NCBI RefSeq assembly: GCF_004005485.1
Contig: NZ_RZUL01000002.1
Coordinates: forward strand, 124,001 to 188,000
DNA length: 64,000 nucleotides
Source: Sphingobium algorifonticola
GTDB lineage: Bacteria > Pseudomonadota > Alphaproteobacteria > Sphingomonadales > Sphingomonadaceae
Reading direction: 5' to 3'
This document shows positions 45,241-53,646 of the stretch, in pieces; the first letter of the stretch is position 1, and each line of letters starts with the position of its first letter. Made by a program: the position numbers and the translations under genes. The notes beneath the pieces are model-generated. The model was given only the letters and a program-made list of their open reading frames with translations, had not been told where the DNA came from and did not search any database.

Positions 45241-46574
45241 AGCGCGACCGCGCTGCCGGTGGGATCGCGCGTCGGGCCGGATGCCGCCGATGCGGCCGGA
45301 CCCTCGTCGTCAGCCACGACCCGCCCTGCCAGCAGGCGATCGCGCAGGCTTTCCCAATCGTCCAGCCCCCAGGCGGCGGGGTCTTCCTCGCTCACTATGC
45401 TATCGCCGGATTCGCCTCCGCTCAGGCTGATGTCGTGTGGCTTGGTATCGCGGCGGTCGGCGATGGTATGGAATGCGCGGACACGCGGCCGAGCCCGGCG
45501 GCCCGTAACCGGCAGGGTCACCGCAAGCTGGCCGGACTGCAGCCGCACCAGCATGCCGGGCGGAAACAGCCTGATGCTGCGCAGGAAGTGGAACAGCAGG
45601 TCGGGATCGAAATGGCCGACGGCCGCCCGCATCGTCACGATTGTGTCGATCGGGCTGTAGGCCGCCTTGTAGCACCGCTGCGATGTCATGGCGTCGTAGA
45701 CATCGCAGATCGCGCCCATCCGCGCATGCAGGCTCAGGCGATCGCCCGTCAGGCCCAGCGGATAGCCGGTACCGTCCATCTTCTCATGATGGTTGAGGCA
45801 CACGTCGAGCGCAGCGTTCGGGATCGCGACCCCCTTCATCAACATGGCATGGCCGCGGGTGGTATGGTCGCGCATCTGGCTGAACTCTTCGGCGGTCAGC
45901 GATCCCGGCTTGTTCAGGATCGCTTCGGGCACGGCCATCTTGCCGACATCGTGCAGCAGCCCGGCGATGCCCGCCTCCCGCACCGCCTTGTCGTCCAGCC
46001 CCAGTTCGCGCGCCAGATTGACCATCAGCGCGCAGACAGCCACCGAATGCAGATAGGTATACTCGTCCTTGGTCTTCAGGCGAGTGATGCCCAGGAACAT
46101 CGCGGCGTCGCGCGTCAAAGCACTGGAGATGTCGTCCACCACCCGCAGCACATCGGCGGAGCGGATCGCATGACCCAGTCTTGCCCCGTCGAGCACGGAC
46201 TTCATGACCTGCTTTGCCATCTGCACGGTCTGCCGCGCGGCGGCGCGATCGTGCGTTTCCTTGTCGGGGCGGATCGGCCACCAGGTCATGCTGGCCCGTC
46301 GCGCCTCACGGACGCGATCCGCGGCGCTTTCGCCGGGAGGGGAGGAGGGGCCGGCCCGCGGCTGCACGGGGACAGGCGGCAGGTTCGCGAGTGGCTTGCC
46401 CTTCGCCTCGTCGATCCACAGGGCAGTAATCCCGCTTTCACGTATTTTGGCAAGGTCGGCGGGCTTGGCGATCAGGAAACGCGCGCGCCAGAACGGGTGC
46501 GACAGCCAGTCGCCTTCGAACCTGTGGACATACATGCCCAATTGCAGTTGCTGCGGGACAATGCGCCTGAGCAT
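45237..46574 (-). CDS. HD-GYP cyclic-di-GMP phosphodiesterase
   Basis: The 445-residue protein has an N-terminal DUF3391 domain (LRRIVPQQLQLGMYVHRFEG) and an HD-GYP domain: AGLLHDVGKMAVPEAILNKP (HD pair), MRDHTTRGHAMLMK, HHEKMDGTGYPLGLTGDRL (GYP motif) and ARMGAICDVYDAMTSQRCYK. All metal-binding residues of an active domain appear kept, so it should hydrolyse c-di-GMP. The GGDEF-EAL protein at 53.6 kb is another c-di-GMP enzyme here. No membrane segments. Confidence 0.93.
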   Translation of the reverse strand: MLRRIVPQQLQLGMYVHRFEGDWLSHPFWRARFLIAKPADLAKIRESGITALWIDEAKGKPLANLPPVPVQPRAGPSSPPGESAADRVREARRASMTWWPIRPDKETHDRAAARQTVQMAKQVMKSVLDGARLGHAIRSADVLRVVDDISSALTRDAAMFLGITRLKTKDEYTYLHSVAVCALMVNLARELGLDDKAVREAGIAGLLHDVGKMAVPEAILNKPGSLTAEEFSQMRDHTTRGHAMLMKGVAIPNAALDVCLNHHEKMDGTGYPLGLTGDRLSLHARMGAICDVYDAMTSQRCYKAAYSPIDTIVTMRAAVGHFDPDLLFHFLRSIRLFPPGMLVRLQSGQLAVTLPVTGRRARPRVRAFHTIADRRDTKPHDISLSGGESGDSIVSEEDPAAWGLDDWESLRDRLLAGRVVADDEGPAASAASGPTRDPTGSAVAL

Positions 46575-46764
46575 GCGAACGCCGGATTCCTGCCGTTGAT
46601 GACAGGCAACCGTGGCAGACCAGCCGTTAAATCTTCGATAATCGTCGCGTTACCGGGTTGCGACGGAATGTTTCCCGCCACGATAAAGCCCGACGATCAC
46701 CTTGCGGGACCGCCGGGCCGTCATCAGGTGTGCTTGGGAGCCATCACCTGTATGCCATAACGTC

Positions 46765-47451
46765 TCACTTCGGTTCCGGTGCCACCGTGATCTTCACATT
46801 TTCGCCGTTACGGCCGGGAAAGTCGGTGAACATGGCTTCCACCAGATTGGGCACCAGATAGGTCAGCTTGTTGCTCAGCGACTGCGCCGTGGCAGTGCCT
46901 TCGAACAGCCGTCGACCGCTGCCCACTTCCTCGATCTTCATTTCCAGCTTGCTGGTGTAGACCGTGTAGCTGCTGATGTCGTTGAAACCGGGGCCGAACA
47001 GGAACGGGTCGTAAAAGCCGTAGCCGAACCGGCGCGGGCCGTAGAAGCCGGCATAGCCGCCGCGACCCCAGCCGCCCCAGCCACCCCAGCCGCCGCCCCA
47101 GCCACCCCAACCACCGCCCCAGCCGCCGGTGCTGCGGATCTTCTCACGGCCTGGATCGATGTCGTACCGCATGCGCACGACCAGATTGGCCGATGCCGGG
47201 TCAGCGGCGGGCACATAGCCAAGTTGCGCCATCCGGCCGCTGACAAGGCTGGCATATTGTGCGAACTCCAGCCCGCCTGCCAGACGCGGATCATCCGCGA
47301 CCACGGCAAAGCTCTGCCCCTGCGGTGCGGGAAGCTGCTGAAACCGGGCGACTTCCGCATTGAACTTGGTCGCGCAGCCCGACAGCGCCACCAGCGCCAA
47401 TGCCGGCGCGACGATAAGGCCGATCTTACGATATTTCGACATGCTGTTCAT
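46765..47451 (-). CDS. DUF4136 lipoprotein with Gly-Trp repeats
   Basis: A 228-residue lipoprotein (lipobox LSGC) of the DUF4136 family: ATKFNAEVARFQQLPAPQGQ after the anchor, RLAGGLEFAQYASLVSGRM and a C-terminal NKLTYLVPNLVEAMFTDFPG. In the middle is a run built of GGWGG units (about residues 110-130) and then Tyr/Phe/Gly-rich sequence, not typical for the domain. The run is coded by repeated CCACCCCAGCCGCC-type DNA and may vary in length. Function unknown; outer-membrane location likely. MSKYRK (47442) is an alternative start. Confidence 0.8.
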   Translation of the reverse strand: MNSMSKYRKIGLIVAPALALVALSGCATKFNAEVARFQQLPAPQGQSFAVVADDPRLAGGLEFAQYASLVSGRMAQLGYVPAADPASANLVVRMRYDIDPGREKIRSTGGWGGGWGGWGGGWGGWGGWGRGGYAGFYGPRRFGYGFYDPFLFGPGFNDISSYTVYTSKLEMKIEEVGSGRRLFEGTATAQSLSNKLTYLVPNLVEAMFTDFPGRNGENVKITVAPEPK

Positions 47452-47578
47452 CCTGCATCTGGCCTAAAACGGCGGCTGCCGCTCAAGATAGGGATATCAT
47501 GGCAAAGCGCAACTGAACGGCGATTGAACGCCGGTCATAAACGCCTCATCGTGGCACGGATGCAGCTGTCCTTGTCGA

Positions 47579-48583
47579 TCAGCGCATCAGGCCAAGCGCC
47601 GCATAGGCCCCGCGCAACGTGGGTTCCGCCGCCGCCGCCGCCTTTGCCGCGCCCTTCAGCAGGATCGCGTCGAGCGCGACATCATCATTCTTCAAAGCCT
47701 CAAACCGCTGGCGGATCGGCCGCAGCGTCTCGACCAGCACCTCGGCAAGGGCGGGCTTGAACGCGCCAAAGCCTTGTCCCGCGAATCGCGCGCACACCGC
47801 GTCGGCATTGTCCCCCGTCATCGCGGCGAAGATGCCGACCAGATTGCTGGCTTCGGGTCGCCCCGCCAGATCGGCGAAATTGTCCGGCAGCGGTTCGGGA
47901 TCGGTCTTTGCCTTGCGGATCTTGCTGGCGATCATGTCGTCATCGTCGGTCAGGTTGATGCGGCTCATGTCCGACGGGTCGGATTTGGACATCTTCGCCG
48001 CGCCGTCGCGCAGCGACATGATGCGCGCGGTTTCCTTCGGGATGATCGGATCGGGCAAAGTGAACAGATCGACGCCCATGTCGGTGTTGAACTTGATCGC
48101 GATGTCGCGGGTCAGCTCCAGATGCTGCTTCTGATCCTCGCCCACCGGCACATGCGTTGCCTGATACAGCAGCACGTCGGCGGCTTGCAGCACCGGATAG
48201 ACGAACAGGCCGACCGAAGCGCCTTCGCGGTTCTTGCCTGCCTTGTCCTTGAACTGCGTCATGCGGTTGAGCCAGCCGATCCGCGCCGTGCCGTTCAGCA
48301 GCCAGCACAGCTCGGCATGGGCGGGCACCCGCGCCTGGTTGAACAGCACGCTGCGGTCCGGGTCGATCCCCGCGGCGATCAGCGCGGCCGCCATTTCCCG
48401 CACATTCTTCAGCCGCTGGGCGCGTTCCTCATGCACGGTGATGGAATGCATGTCCGCCAGGAAGAAGAAACACTGGCTGTCCGCATCCATGTCGTCCTGC
48501 ATTTTCACCCAGTTGCGAATCGCACCGAGATAATTGCCAAGGTGCAGGTTGCCGGTGGGCTGAATGCCGGAAAGAACGCGCAT
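47579..48583 (-). CDS. trpS: Tryptophan-tRNA ligase
   Basis: TrpS charges tRNA-Trp. The 334-residue class I synthetase starts MRVLSGIQPTGNLHLGNYLG, containing the HIGH-type motif, has HVPVGEDQKQHLELTRDIA and the KMSKS motif in GAAKMSKSDPSD. It follows murJ by nine bases, so the two are probably one transcript. Confidence 0.97.
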   Translation of the reverse strand: MRVLSGIQPTGNLHLGNYLGAIRNWVKMQDDMDADSQCFFFLADMHSITVHEERAQRLKNVREMAAALIAAGIDPDRSVLFNQARVPAHAELCWLLNGTARIGWLNRMTQFKDKAGKNREGASVGLFVYPVLQAADVLLYQATHVPVGEDQKQHLELTRDIAIKFNTDMGVDLFTLPDPIIPKETARIMSLRDGAAKMSKSDPSDMSRINLTDDDDMIASKIRKAKTDPEPLPDNFADLAGRPEASNLVGIFAAMTGDNADAVCARFAGQGFGAFKPALAEVLVETLRPIRQRFEALKNDDVALDAILLKGAAKAAAAAEPTLRGAYAALGLMR

Positions 48584-48592
48584 GATAGTGTC

Positions 48593-50194
48593 TCAATTCG
48601 TCTTGGCTGATCGCGTGACGAGCGACCGGAGTTCGGAAAGTGCGTAGGTCCGAAGGGCCAGCGCCGCCACGCCATAGACCAGCGCGCCGATGCCGCACAA
48701 CAGGCCAAGGGCGATTGCCCGCGCGATCGCGCCTTGGGCCATATGTGGGTCGAGCAGCGGGTTGAGGAACCACAGGGCAACGCCCATCACCGCGCTGGCG
48801 CCGACGATGCGGATCGCCTTCGCCTTGAACCGCGCGTCCATCCGCAACTGGTCGCGCCGGTGCAGCAGCCAGTAGAGGACCAGCACGTTGACCCAGGCGG
48901 CGATGGCCGTGGAGACGGCCACGCCGACATGGCCCAGCGGCCAGATGAGAATGAGATTGCCGACGAGGTTGAACAGCATCGAGAAGAGGGCAACGCGCAC
49001 CGGCGTCTTCATGTCCTGCCGCGCATAGAAGCCGGGCGTCAGCACCTTGATGAGGACATAGGCGGGCACGCCGAGCGCAAAGGCGGACAGGGCACCGGCC
49101 GTGCCCAGCGTGTCTGCGGCCGTGAACGCGCCATGTTGCAGCAGACCACGGATCAGCGGCACGGCGGAGACACATAGCGCGACGGCGGCGGGCAGCGCCA
49201 GAAACAGCGCCAGTTCCAGCGCGCGGTTCTGGGTATGCGATGCGGCCGCTTCGTTGCCCGAGGCGATCTGGCGCGAGAGCGCGGGCAATATCGCGGTGCC
49301 GACCCCGATGCCGATCAGGCCGAGGGGCAACTGGTTGAGGCGATCGGCGTAATACAGAAAGCTGACCGCGCCCTGCGGCAGGAAGCGCGCGGCCAGCGAT
49401 GTCGATACCAGCAGGTTGAACTGGATCGCGCCTGCACCCAGCGCCGCCGGGCCGATCAATATGAGCAGGCGCTTGACCTGCGGCGACAGGCGCGGCCGAC
49501 GCAGCCGCAGGACCACGCCTGCGCGACGGCACGACCATATCAGCCACAGCAGCTGGAGCGCGCCCGAAACGGTGACGGCGATCGCCTGCGTATAGGCCGT
49601 CTCGACCGGGGTTTCGCCGCGAAAGAGCAGCACCGCGGCGATCATACACAGGTTGAGCAGCACCGGCGCGGCGGCATTCACCCAGAAGCGGTCAAGCGAA
49701 TTGAGGATGCCGCCGAGCAGCGACACGAGGCTGATCAGCGCCAGATAGGGGAAGGTGATGCGCGTCAGATTGACCGCAAGATCGAACTTTTCCGCGCCGC
49801 CATCGGGAAATCCCCCGGTCATTGCCCAGACGACCGGGGCGGCGGCCAGCATCATCACGATCGTGAAGCCGACGACCACAGGCAGCAGGATAGAGAGAAC
49901 CGCGCCGGCAAAGTCGACGGCTGCGGCGAGGCCGGGCGGCACGTTTCGGTCGTCGGCTTTGCGATCGGCGTTCTGGGCCATTTCCCGGTTGAACATCGGT
50001 ACGAAGACCGCTGCGAACGCCCCTTCGGCAAACAGCGCACGGAACAGATTGGGCAGCCGCCATGCGATCAGGAACGCGTCCGAGGCCAGCCCGGCGCCAA
50101 GATAGCGCGCGACCAGCATGTCCCGCACCATGCCAAGGATGCGGCTGACCAATGTCAGCCCGCCAATCGTCCCGGTGGCTCTTAGGAGGCCCAT
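48593..50194 (-). CDS. murJ: Lipid II flippase MurJ
   Basis: MurJ moves lipid II across the inner membrane for peptidoglycan synthesis. The 533-residue protein has about 14 membrane helices, GLTLVSRILGMVRDMLVARYLG and AFLIAWRLPNLFRALFAEGA near the start (the conserved Arg-rich cavity), and later ALELALFLALPAAVALCVSA. Length is normal. It precedes trpS. Confidence 0.96.
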   Translation of the reverse strand: MGLLRATGTIGGLTLVSRILGMVRDMLVARYLGAGLASDAFLIAWRLPNLFRALFAEGAFAAVFVPMFNREMAQNADRKADDRNVPPGLAAAVDFAGAVLSILLPVVVGFTIVMMLAAAPVVWAMTGGFPDGGAEKFDLAVNLTRITFPYLALISLVSLLGGILNSLDRFWVNAAAPVLLNLCMIAAVLLFRGETPVETAYTQAIAVTVSGALQLLWLIWSCRRAGVVLRLRRPRLSPQVKRLLILIGPAALGAGAIQFNLLVSTSLAARFLPQGAVSFLYYADRLNQLPLGLIGIGVGTAILPALSRQIASGNEAAASHTQNRALELALFLALPAAVALCVSAVPLIRGLLQHGAFTAADTLGTAGALSAFALGVPAYVLIKVLTPGFYARQDMKTPVRVALFSMLFNLVGNLILIWPLGHVGVAVSTAIAAWVNVLVLYWLLHRRDQLRMDARFKAKAIRIVGASAVMGVALWFLNPLLDPHMAQGAIARAIALGLLCGIGALVYGVAALALRTYALSELRSLVTRSAKTN

Positions 50195-50215
50195 GATCTC
50201 GCTTAAGCCACTGAT

Positions 50216-50320
50216 CCCGTTCGCCCTGAGCGCAGTCGAAGGGCCAGCCTGAGCGAAGCGAAGGCGCTATGTCCTCGCTCCGCTCGGAGGAAGGCTTCGA
50301 CAGGCTCAGCCCGAACGGGA
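50216..50320. repeat. Extragenic inverted repeat, family D
   Basis: Left arm CCCGTTCGCCCTGAGCGCAG and right arm GGCTCAGCCCGAACGGG are inverted copies; the middle has nested hairpins (CTGAGCGAAGCG, TCGCTCCGCTCGG). Related to 15271-15362. It fills the secB-murJ gap. Confidence 0.8.
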
Positions 50321-50337
50321 TGGGGCGTCATCAAATG

Positions 50338-50835
50338 TCACGCATTGCCGGCCGGGGCTTCGTTGATCTGCGCACGGGCCTGCGCCTGCTGCACATAAAG
50401 CGCATTGAAATCGATCGGGTCGAGCAGCAGCGGCGGAAAACCGCCGTCGCGCACGGCATCGGCGAGCACCCGGCGGGCGAAGGGGAAAATGAGGCGCGGC
50501 GCTTCGGCCAGCATGAACGGCTGGATCTGATCTTCCGGCACGTTCCGCACACCGAACAGCCCGGCATAGACCAACTCGACAGCAAAGGCGGTGCCGTTTT
50601 CCGTCACGGCTTTCACGTCGATCTTCAGCGCCACTTCGTGCACATCCTCGGCCACCTGATCGGCACCGATGTTGAACTGCACATCGATGTTCGGTTGGGC
50701 CTGCCACTGGAATACGGCGGGCGCATTGGGGTTTTCGAACGACATGTCCTTCACATATTGGGTGATAAGCCCGATCTGCGGCATGGTGTCGGCGCCGTTG
50801 GCCATTGCATCATAGGTGTCGGCCTGATCTGCCAT
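50338..50835 (-). CDS. secB: Protein-export chaperone SecB
   Basis: SecB keeps presecretory proteins unfolded and hands them to SecA. The 165-residue protein contains ITQYVKDMSFENPNAP, LKIDVKAVTENGTAFAVELV, YAGLFGVRNVPEDQIQPFM and APRLIFPFARRVLADAVRDG, the family's diagnostic strand and helix. ATG 50835 gives the usual short acidic N-terminus. It diverges from the Tim44-like gene by 257 bases in which I see no further gene. Confidence 0.96.
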   Translation of the reverse strand: MADQADTYDAMANGADTMPQIGLITQYVKDMSFENPNAPAVFQWQAQPNIDVQFNIGADQVAEDVHEVALKIDVKAVTENGTAFAVELVYAGLFGVRNVPEDQIQPFMLAEAPRLIFPFARRVLADAVRDGGFPPLLLDPIDFNALYVQQAQARAQINEAPAGNA

Positions 50836-51092
50836 AAATTTCGTCCTCGTCGTCCCTGTTGTGCCATGCGCCGTCGGCCTTCCTGCCGCGGCGAAACCGT
50901 GATGGCGGCGCTTAGCAGGGGGCACAACGCAGGGCAATGCCCGCGCGGTCGACGTGCGCCCTGCCCTGCCGTTGCCCAGCGGTGCCCGAAAGCCGCCGAT
51001 CGCCATTTGAATCTGCGGCAAAAGTGCCTATGTTGACAGGTAATCATGGCCCGACCGTCCGGGCGCTTCGCTTGAAAGGGTGAAAAACCACC

Positions 51093-51749
51093 GTGTACGC
51101 CATTGTCATCCTCGCGCTGGTCGCCGGTTTTCTGGCGCTGCGGCTCTATTCGGTGCTCGGCAAGCGTACCGGCCATGAGCAACAACCCGCGCCCATGCAG
51201 GCGGAGGATCGCGCCAAGGTATCGGTGCTACAGCCGCGCTCCGCGCCCGATGGCGGTGCCGAACCGGCGCGTCTCGCCGAAGGGTTGCTGGCGCCGGGTG
51301 CCGAAGCCGGTGTCCGCGCGCTGATTGCCGCCGATCGCCGGTTCGACGTGCCGCAGTTCGTGGACGGTGCGAAGTCGGCCTATCGCATGGTGCTCGAAGC
51401 CTTCTGGCGCGGTGATCGCGAAGAGCTGGCCTATCTGTGCGACGCCGATGTGCTTGCCAGCTTCGAAGAGGCCATCGCCGCGCGCGAGGCTGCGGGCGAA
51501 AGCCTGGAAAACCGGCTGGTGCGGATCGACAAGGCCGTCATCAGTGATGCCGTGCTGAGCGGTCGCGTTGCGCATGTCACCATGCGTTTCGATGCCGATA
51601 TCGCCGCCATCACACGCGACAAGGACGGCAATGTGATTGCCGGATCGATGACCGATGCGGTGGCGACGCATGACGTGTGGACCTTCAGCCGCGATCTGCG
51701 CAGCGCCGATCCCAACTGGAAACTGACCGAAACCGACGAGGACGCATGA
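51093..51749 (+). CDS. Tim44/TimA-domain membrane protein
   Basis: The 218-residue protein starts with GTG, has one N-terminal membrane helix (about 2-17) followed by a linker and a Tim44-like domain: FVDGAKSAYRMVLEAFWRGD, LCDADVLASFEEAIAAR and DVWTFSRDLRSADPNWKL. Mitochondrial Tim44 tethers Hsp70 to the import pore; bacterial TimA is of uncertain role. The stop overlaps the mltA start (ATGA), and it lies opposite secB, a common arrangement near export genes. Confidence 0.9.
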   Translation: MYAIVILALVAGFLALRLYSVLGKRTGHEQQPAPMQAEDRAKVSVLQPRSAPDGGAEPARLAEGLLAPGAEAGVRALIAADRRFDVPQFVDGAKSAYRMVLEAFWRGDREELAYLCDADVLASFEEAIAAREAAGESLENRLVRIDKAVISDAVLSGRVAHVTMRFDADIAAITRDKDGNVIAGSMTDAVATHDVWTFSRDLRSADPNWKLTETDEDA

Positions 51750-52996
51750 TCCGCGTACAGGCGGGCGTCGCGCTGCTGCTGGCGGCCACGCTCTCCGCAT
51801 GCGCGGGCGGCGTCATTCCGCCGGGCAGCACCAACGCCGTGCCTCCCAGTCCGCGCGAAAGCGCCGTGCGGCGTCAACCGGCAACGCCCCGCCCGCCGGT
51901 GACCCCGGCACCCGCGCCCGTGGGCGTCACAGCCGGGGACAATGCGCTGGGTGCCGGGCTGGTCGCCGGACCGCCCGTGGCCGATTTGCTCGTGTCGGGG
52001 GAGCGATCGCGCCTCGCCTTGCAGGCCTTCCGCATATCGTGCCCCGCGCTGATGCGTCGCACCGATCAGAGCGGCCTGACGCGCGGCGCGGACTGGCAAC
52101 CGGCATGCAGCGCCGCGGCAAGCTGGCCCGAATCGAGCGCCAGCGCCTTTTTCATCCGCTATTTCGAAACCGCGCAGGTCGGCGACGGAAAGGCCTTTGC
52201 AACGGGCTATTTCGAACCGGAGATCGCCGGATCGCGCACGCGGCAGCCGGGCTATGACGTGCCGGTCTACGCCCGCCCATCCGATCTGATCGACGTCGAC
52301 CTCGGCCAGTTCAGCGATACGCTGAAAGGCAGGACGATTCGCGGCAAAGTCGAAGGCAGACGTTTCGTGCCTTATGAGCCGCGCGAGCGGATCGTCGCCG
52401 GGGCGCTGGATGGCCGGGCCAACGTGATTGGCTGGGCGGCCGATCCAATCGAGTTCTTCTTCCTCCAGATACAGGGTAGCGGGCGTCTGCGCCTGCCCGA
52501 CGGCGGCGTGATGCGCATCGGCTATGACGGGCAGAATGGGCGGGACTATACTGGCATCGGCAAGCTGATGAAGGATCGCGGCCTGATCCAGGCCGGTTCG
52601 ATGCAGGACATCATGGCCTATCTGCGCGCCCATCCGGTCGAAGGCGCCGCGATCATGAACGAGAACCGCAGCTTCGTGTTCTTCAAGGAACTGACCGGGG
52701 CAGGGCCGCTCGGTGCGCTCGGCCTGCCGGTAACGGGCGAAGCGACCGTTGCCGCCGATCCGCGCTATGTGCCGCTGGGCGCGCCGGTGCTGCTGTCGCT
52801 TGACCGGGCCGAACCGAATGGCCTCTGGATCGCGCAGGATACCGGCGGCGCGATCAAGGGGGCGAACCGCTTCGATACCTTCTGGGGCGCAGGCGATCGG
52901 GCGCGGGCGATTGCGGGCGGCATGGCCGCGCGGGGCAGTGCCTTGCTGCTGCTGCCGACCGGCACCGTCGCGCGCCTCACCGCCGCGGCGCCCTGA
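51746..52996 (+). CDS. mltA: Membrane-bound lytic murein transglycosylase A
   Basis: MltA cleaves peptidoglycan glycan strands, forming 1,6-anhydro ends. The 416-residue lipoprotein has lipobox LSAC, the MltA domain with GYFEPEIAGSRTRQPGYDVP and FFLQIQGSGRLRLPDGG, and the 3D domain with WIAQDTGGAIKGANRFDTFW carrying the catalytic aspartate. Its start is coupled to the Tim44-like gene and the Smr gene follows after 9 bases. Confidence 0.95.
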   Translation: MIRVQAGVALLLAATLSACAGGVIPPGSTNAVPPSPRESAVRRQPATPRPPVTPAPAPVGVTAGDNALGAGLVAGPPVADLLVSGERSRLALQAFRISCPALMRRTDQSGLTRGADWQPACSAAASWPESSASAFFIRYFETAQVGDGKAFATGYFEPEIAGSRTRQPGYDVPVYARPSDLIDVDLGQFSDTLKGRTIRGKVEGRRFVPYEPRERIVAGALDGRANVIGWAADPIEFFFLQIQGSGRLRLPDGGVMRIGYDGQNGRDYTGIGKLMKDRGLIQAGSMQDIMAYLRAHPVEGAAIMNENRSFVFFKELTGAGPLGALGLPVTGEATVAADPRYVPLGAPVLLSLDRAEPNGLWIAQDTGGAIKGANRFDTFWGAGDRARAIAGGMAARGSALLLLPTGTVARLTAAAP

Positions 52997-53005
52997 GGTC
53001 AGGCG

Positions 53006-53542
53006 ATGGCGGGACGGCGCCTGTCGCCCGAGGAGCGCGCATCATGGGCACGGCTGGCGCAATCGGTGCGCGCCTATCGCGCCGCGCCGTCACCGCTTCC
53101 GCCCGAACCGCCGCCTGCGCCCGCCCTGCCGCCGCCGAAAAAGTTAACGCCGTCACCGGTTCTGCGCCCGCTGCCGCAACCTGCACGGCGACCCGCGCCG
53201 GTGCTCGACGACCGGTGGGAAAAGCAGATCAAGCGCGGTGCGCTGGTGCCGGACATGGCCATCGACCTGCATGGACACACTCTTTCAGCGGCCCATGCCC
53301 GGCTCGATCAGGCGCTGGCGACGGCCCGGCTGCGTGACGTGCGCGTGCTGCTTGTCGTCACCGGAAAGCCCCGTCCTGCAAGGGAAATGGGCACCAGCGG
53401 ACAGCGTGGCGCGATACGCGCGGAGATCCCCCACTGGCTCCAGTGCAGCCCCCATGCCGATGCCATAGCGAGCGTCCGCACGGCCCATCCGCGCCACGGC
53501 GGCGAGGGGGCGTTGTACATCATATTGCGTCGCAAAAAATAA
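53006..53542 (+). CDS. Smr domain protein
   Basis: A 178-residue protein with a Pro-rich N-terminal half and a C-terminal Smr domain (PF01713): AIDLHGHTLSAAHARLDQAL (DxHG motif), VRVLLVVTGKPRP and HPRHGGEGALYIILRRK. Smr domains are nucleases or RNA-binding modules also found at the end of MutS2. It ends the tim44-like/mltA/smr run. Confidence 0.88.
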   Translation: MAGRRLSPEERASWARLAQSVRAYRAAPSPLPPEPPPAPALPPPKKLTPSPVLRPLPQPARRPAPVLDDRWEKQIKRGALVPDMAIDLHGHTLSAAHARLDQALATARLRDVRVLLVVTGKPRPAREMGTSGQRGAIRAEIPHWLQCSPHADAIASVRTAHPRHGGEGALYIILRRKK

Positions 53543-53646
53543 TCCCGACTGCGCCGGCTTGGTGGGATTTTCTTAACCAGTGCGATTCATAACCGCACCA
53601 TTCCGCTCTGCAAGCGGACCATCCAGCAGCCGATGCAAGGGAGCCG

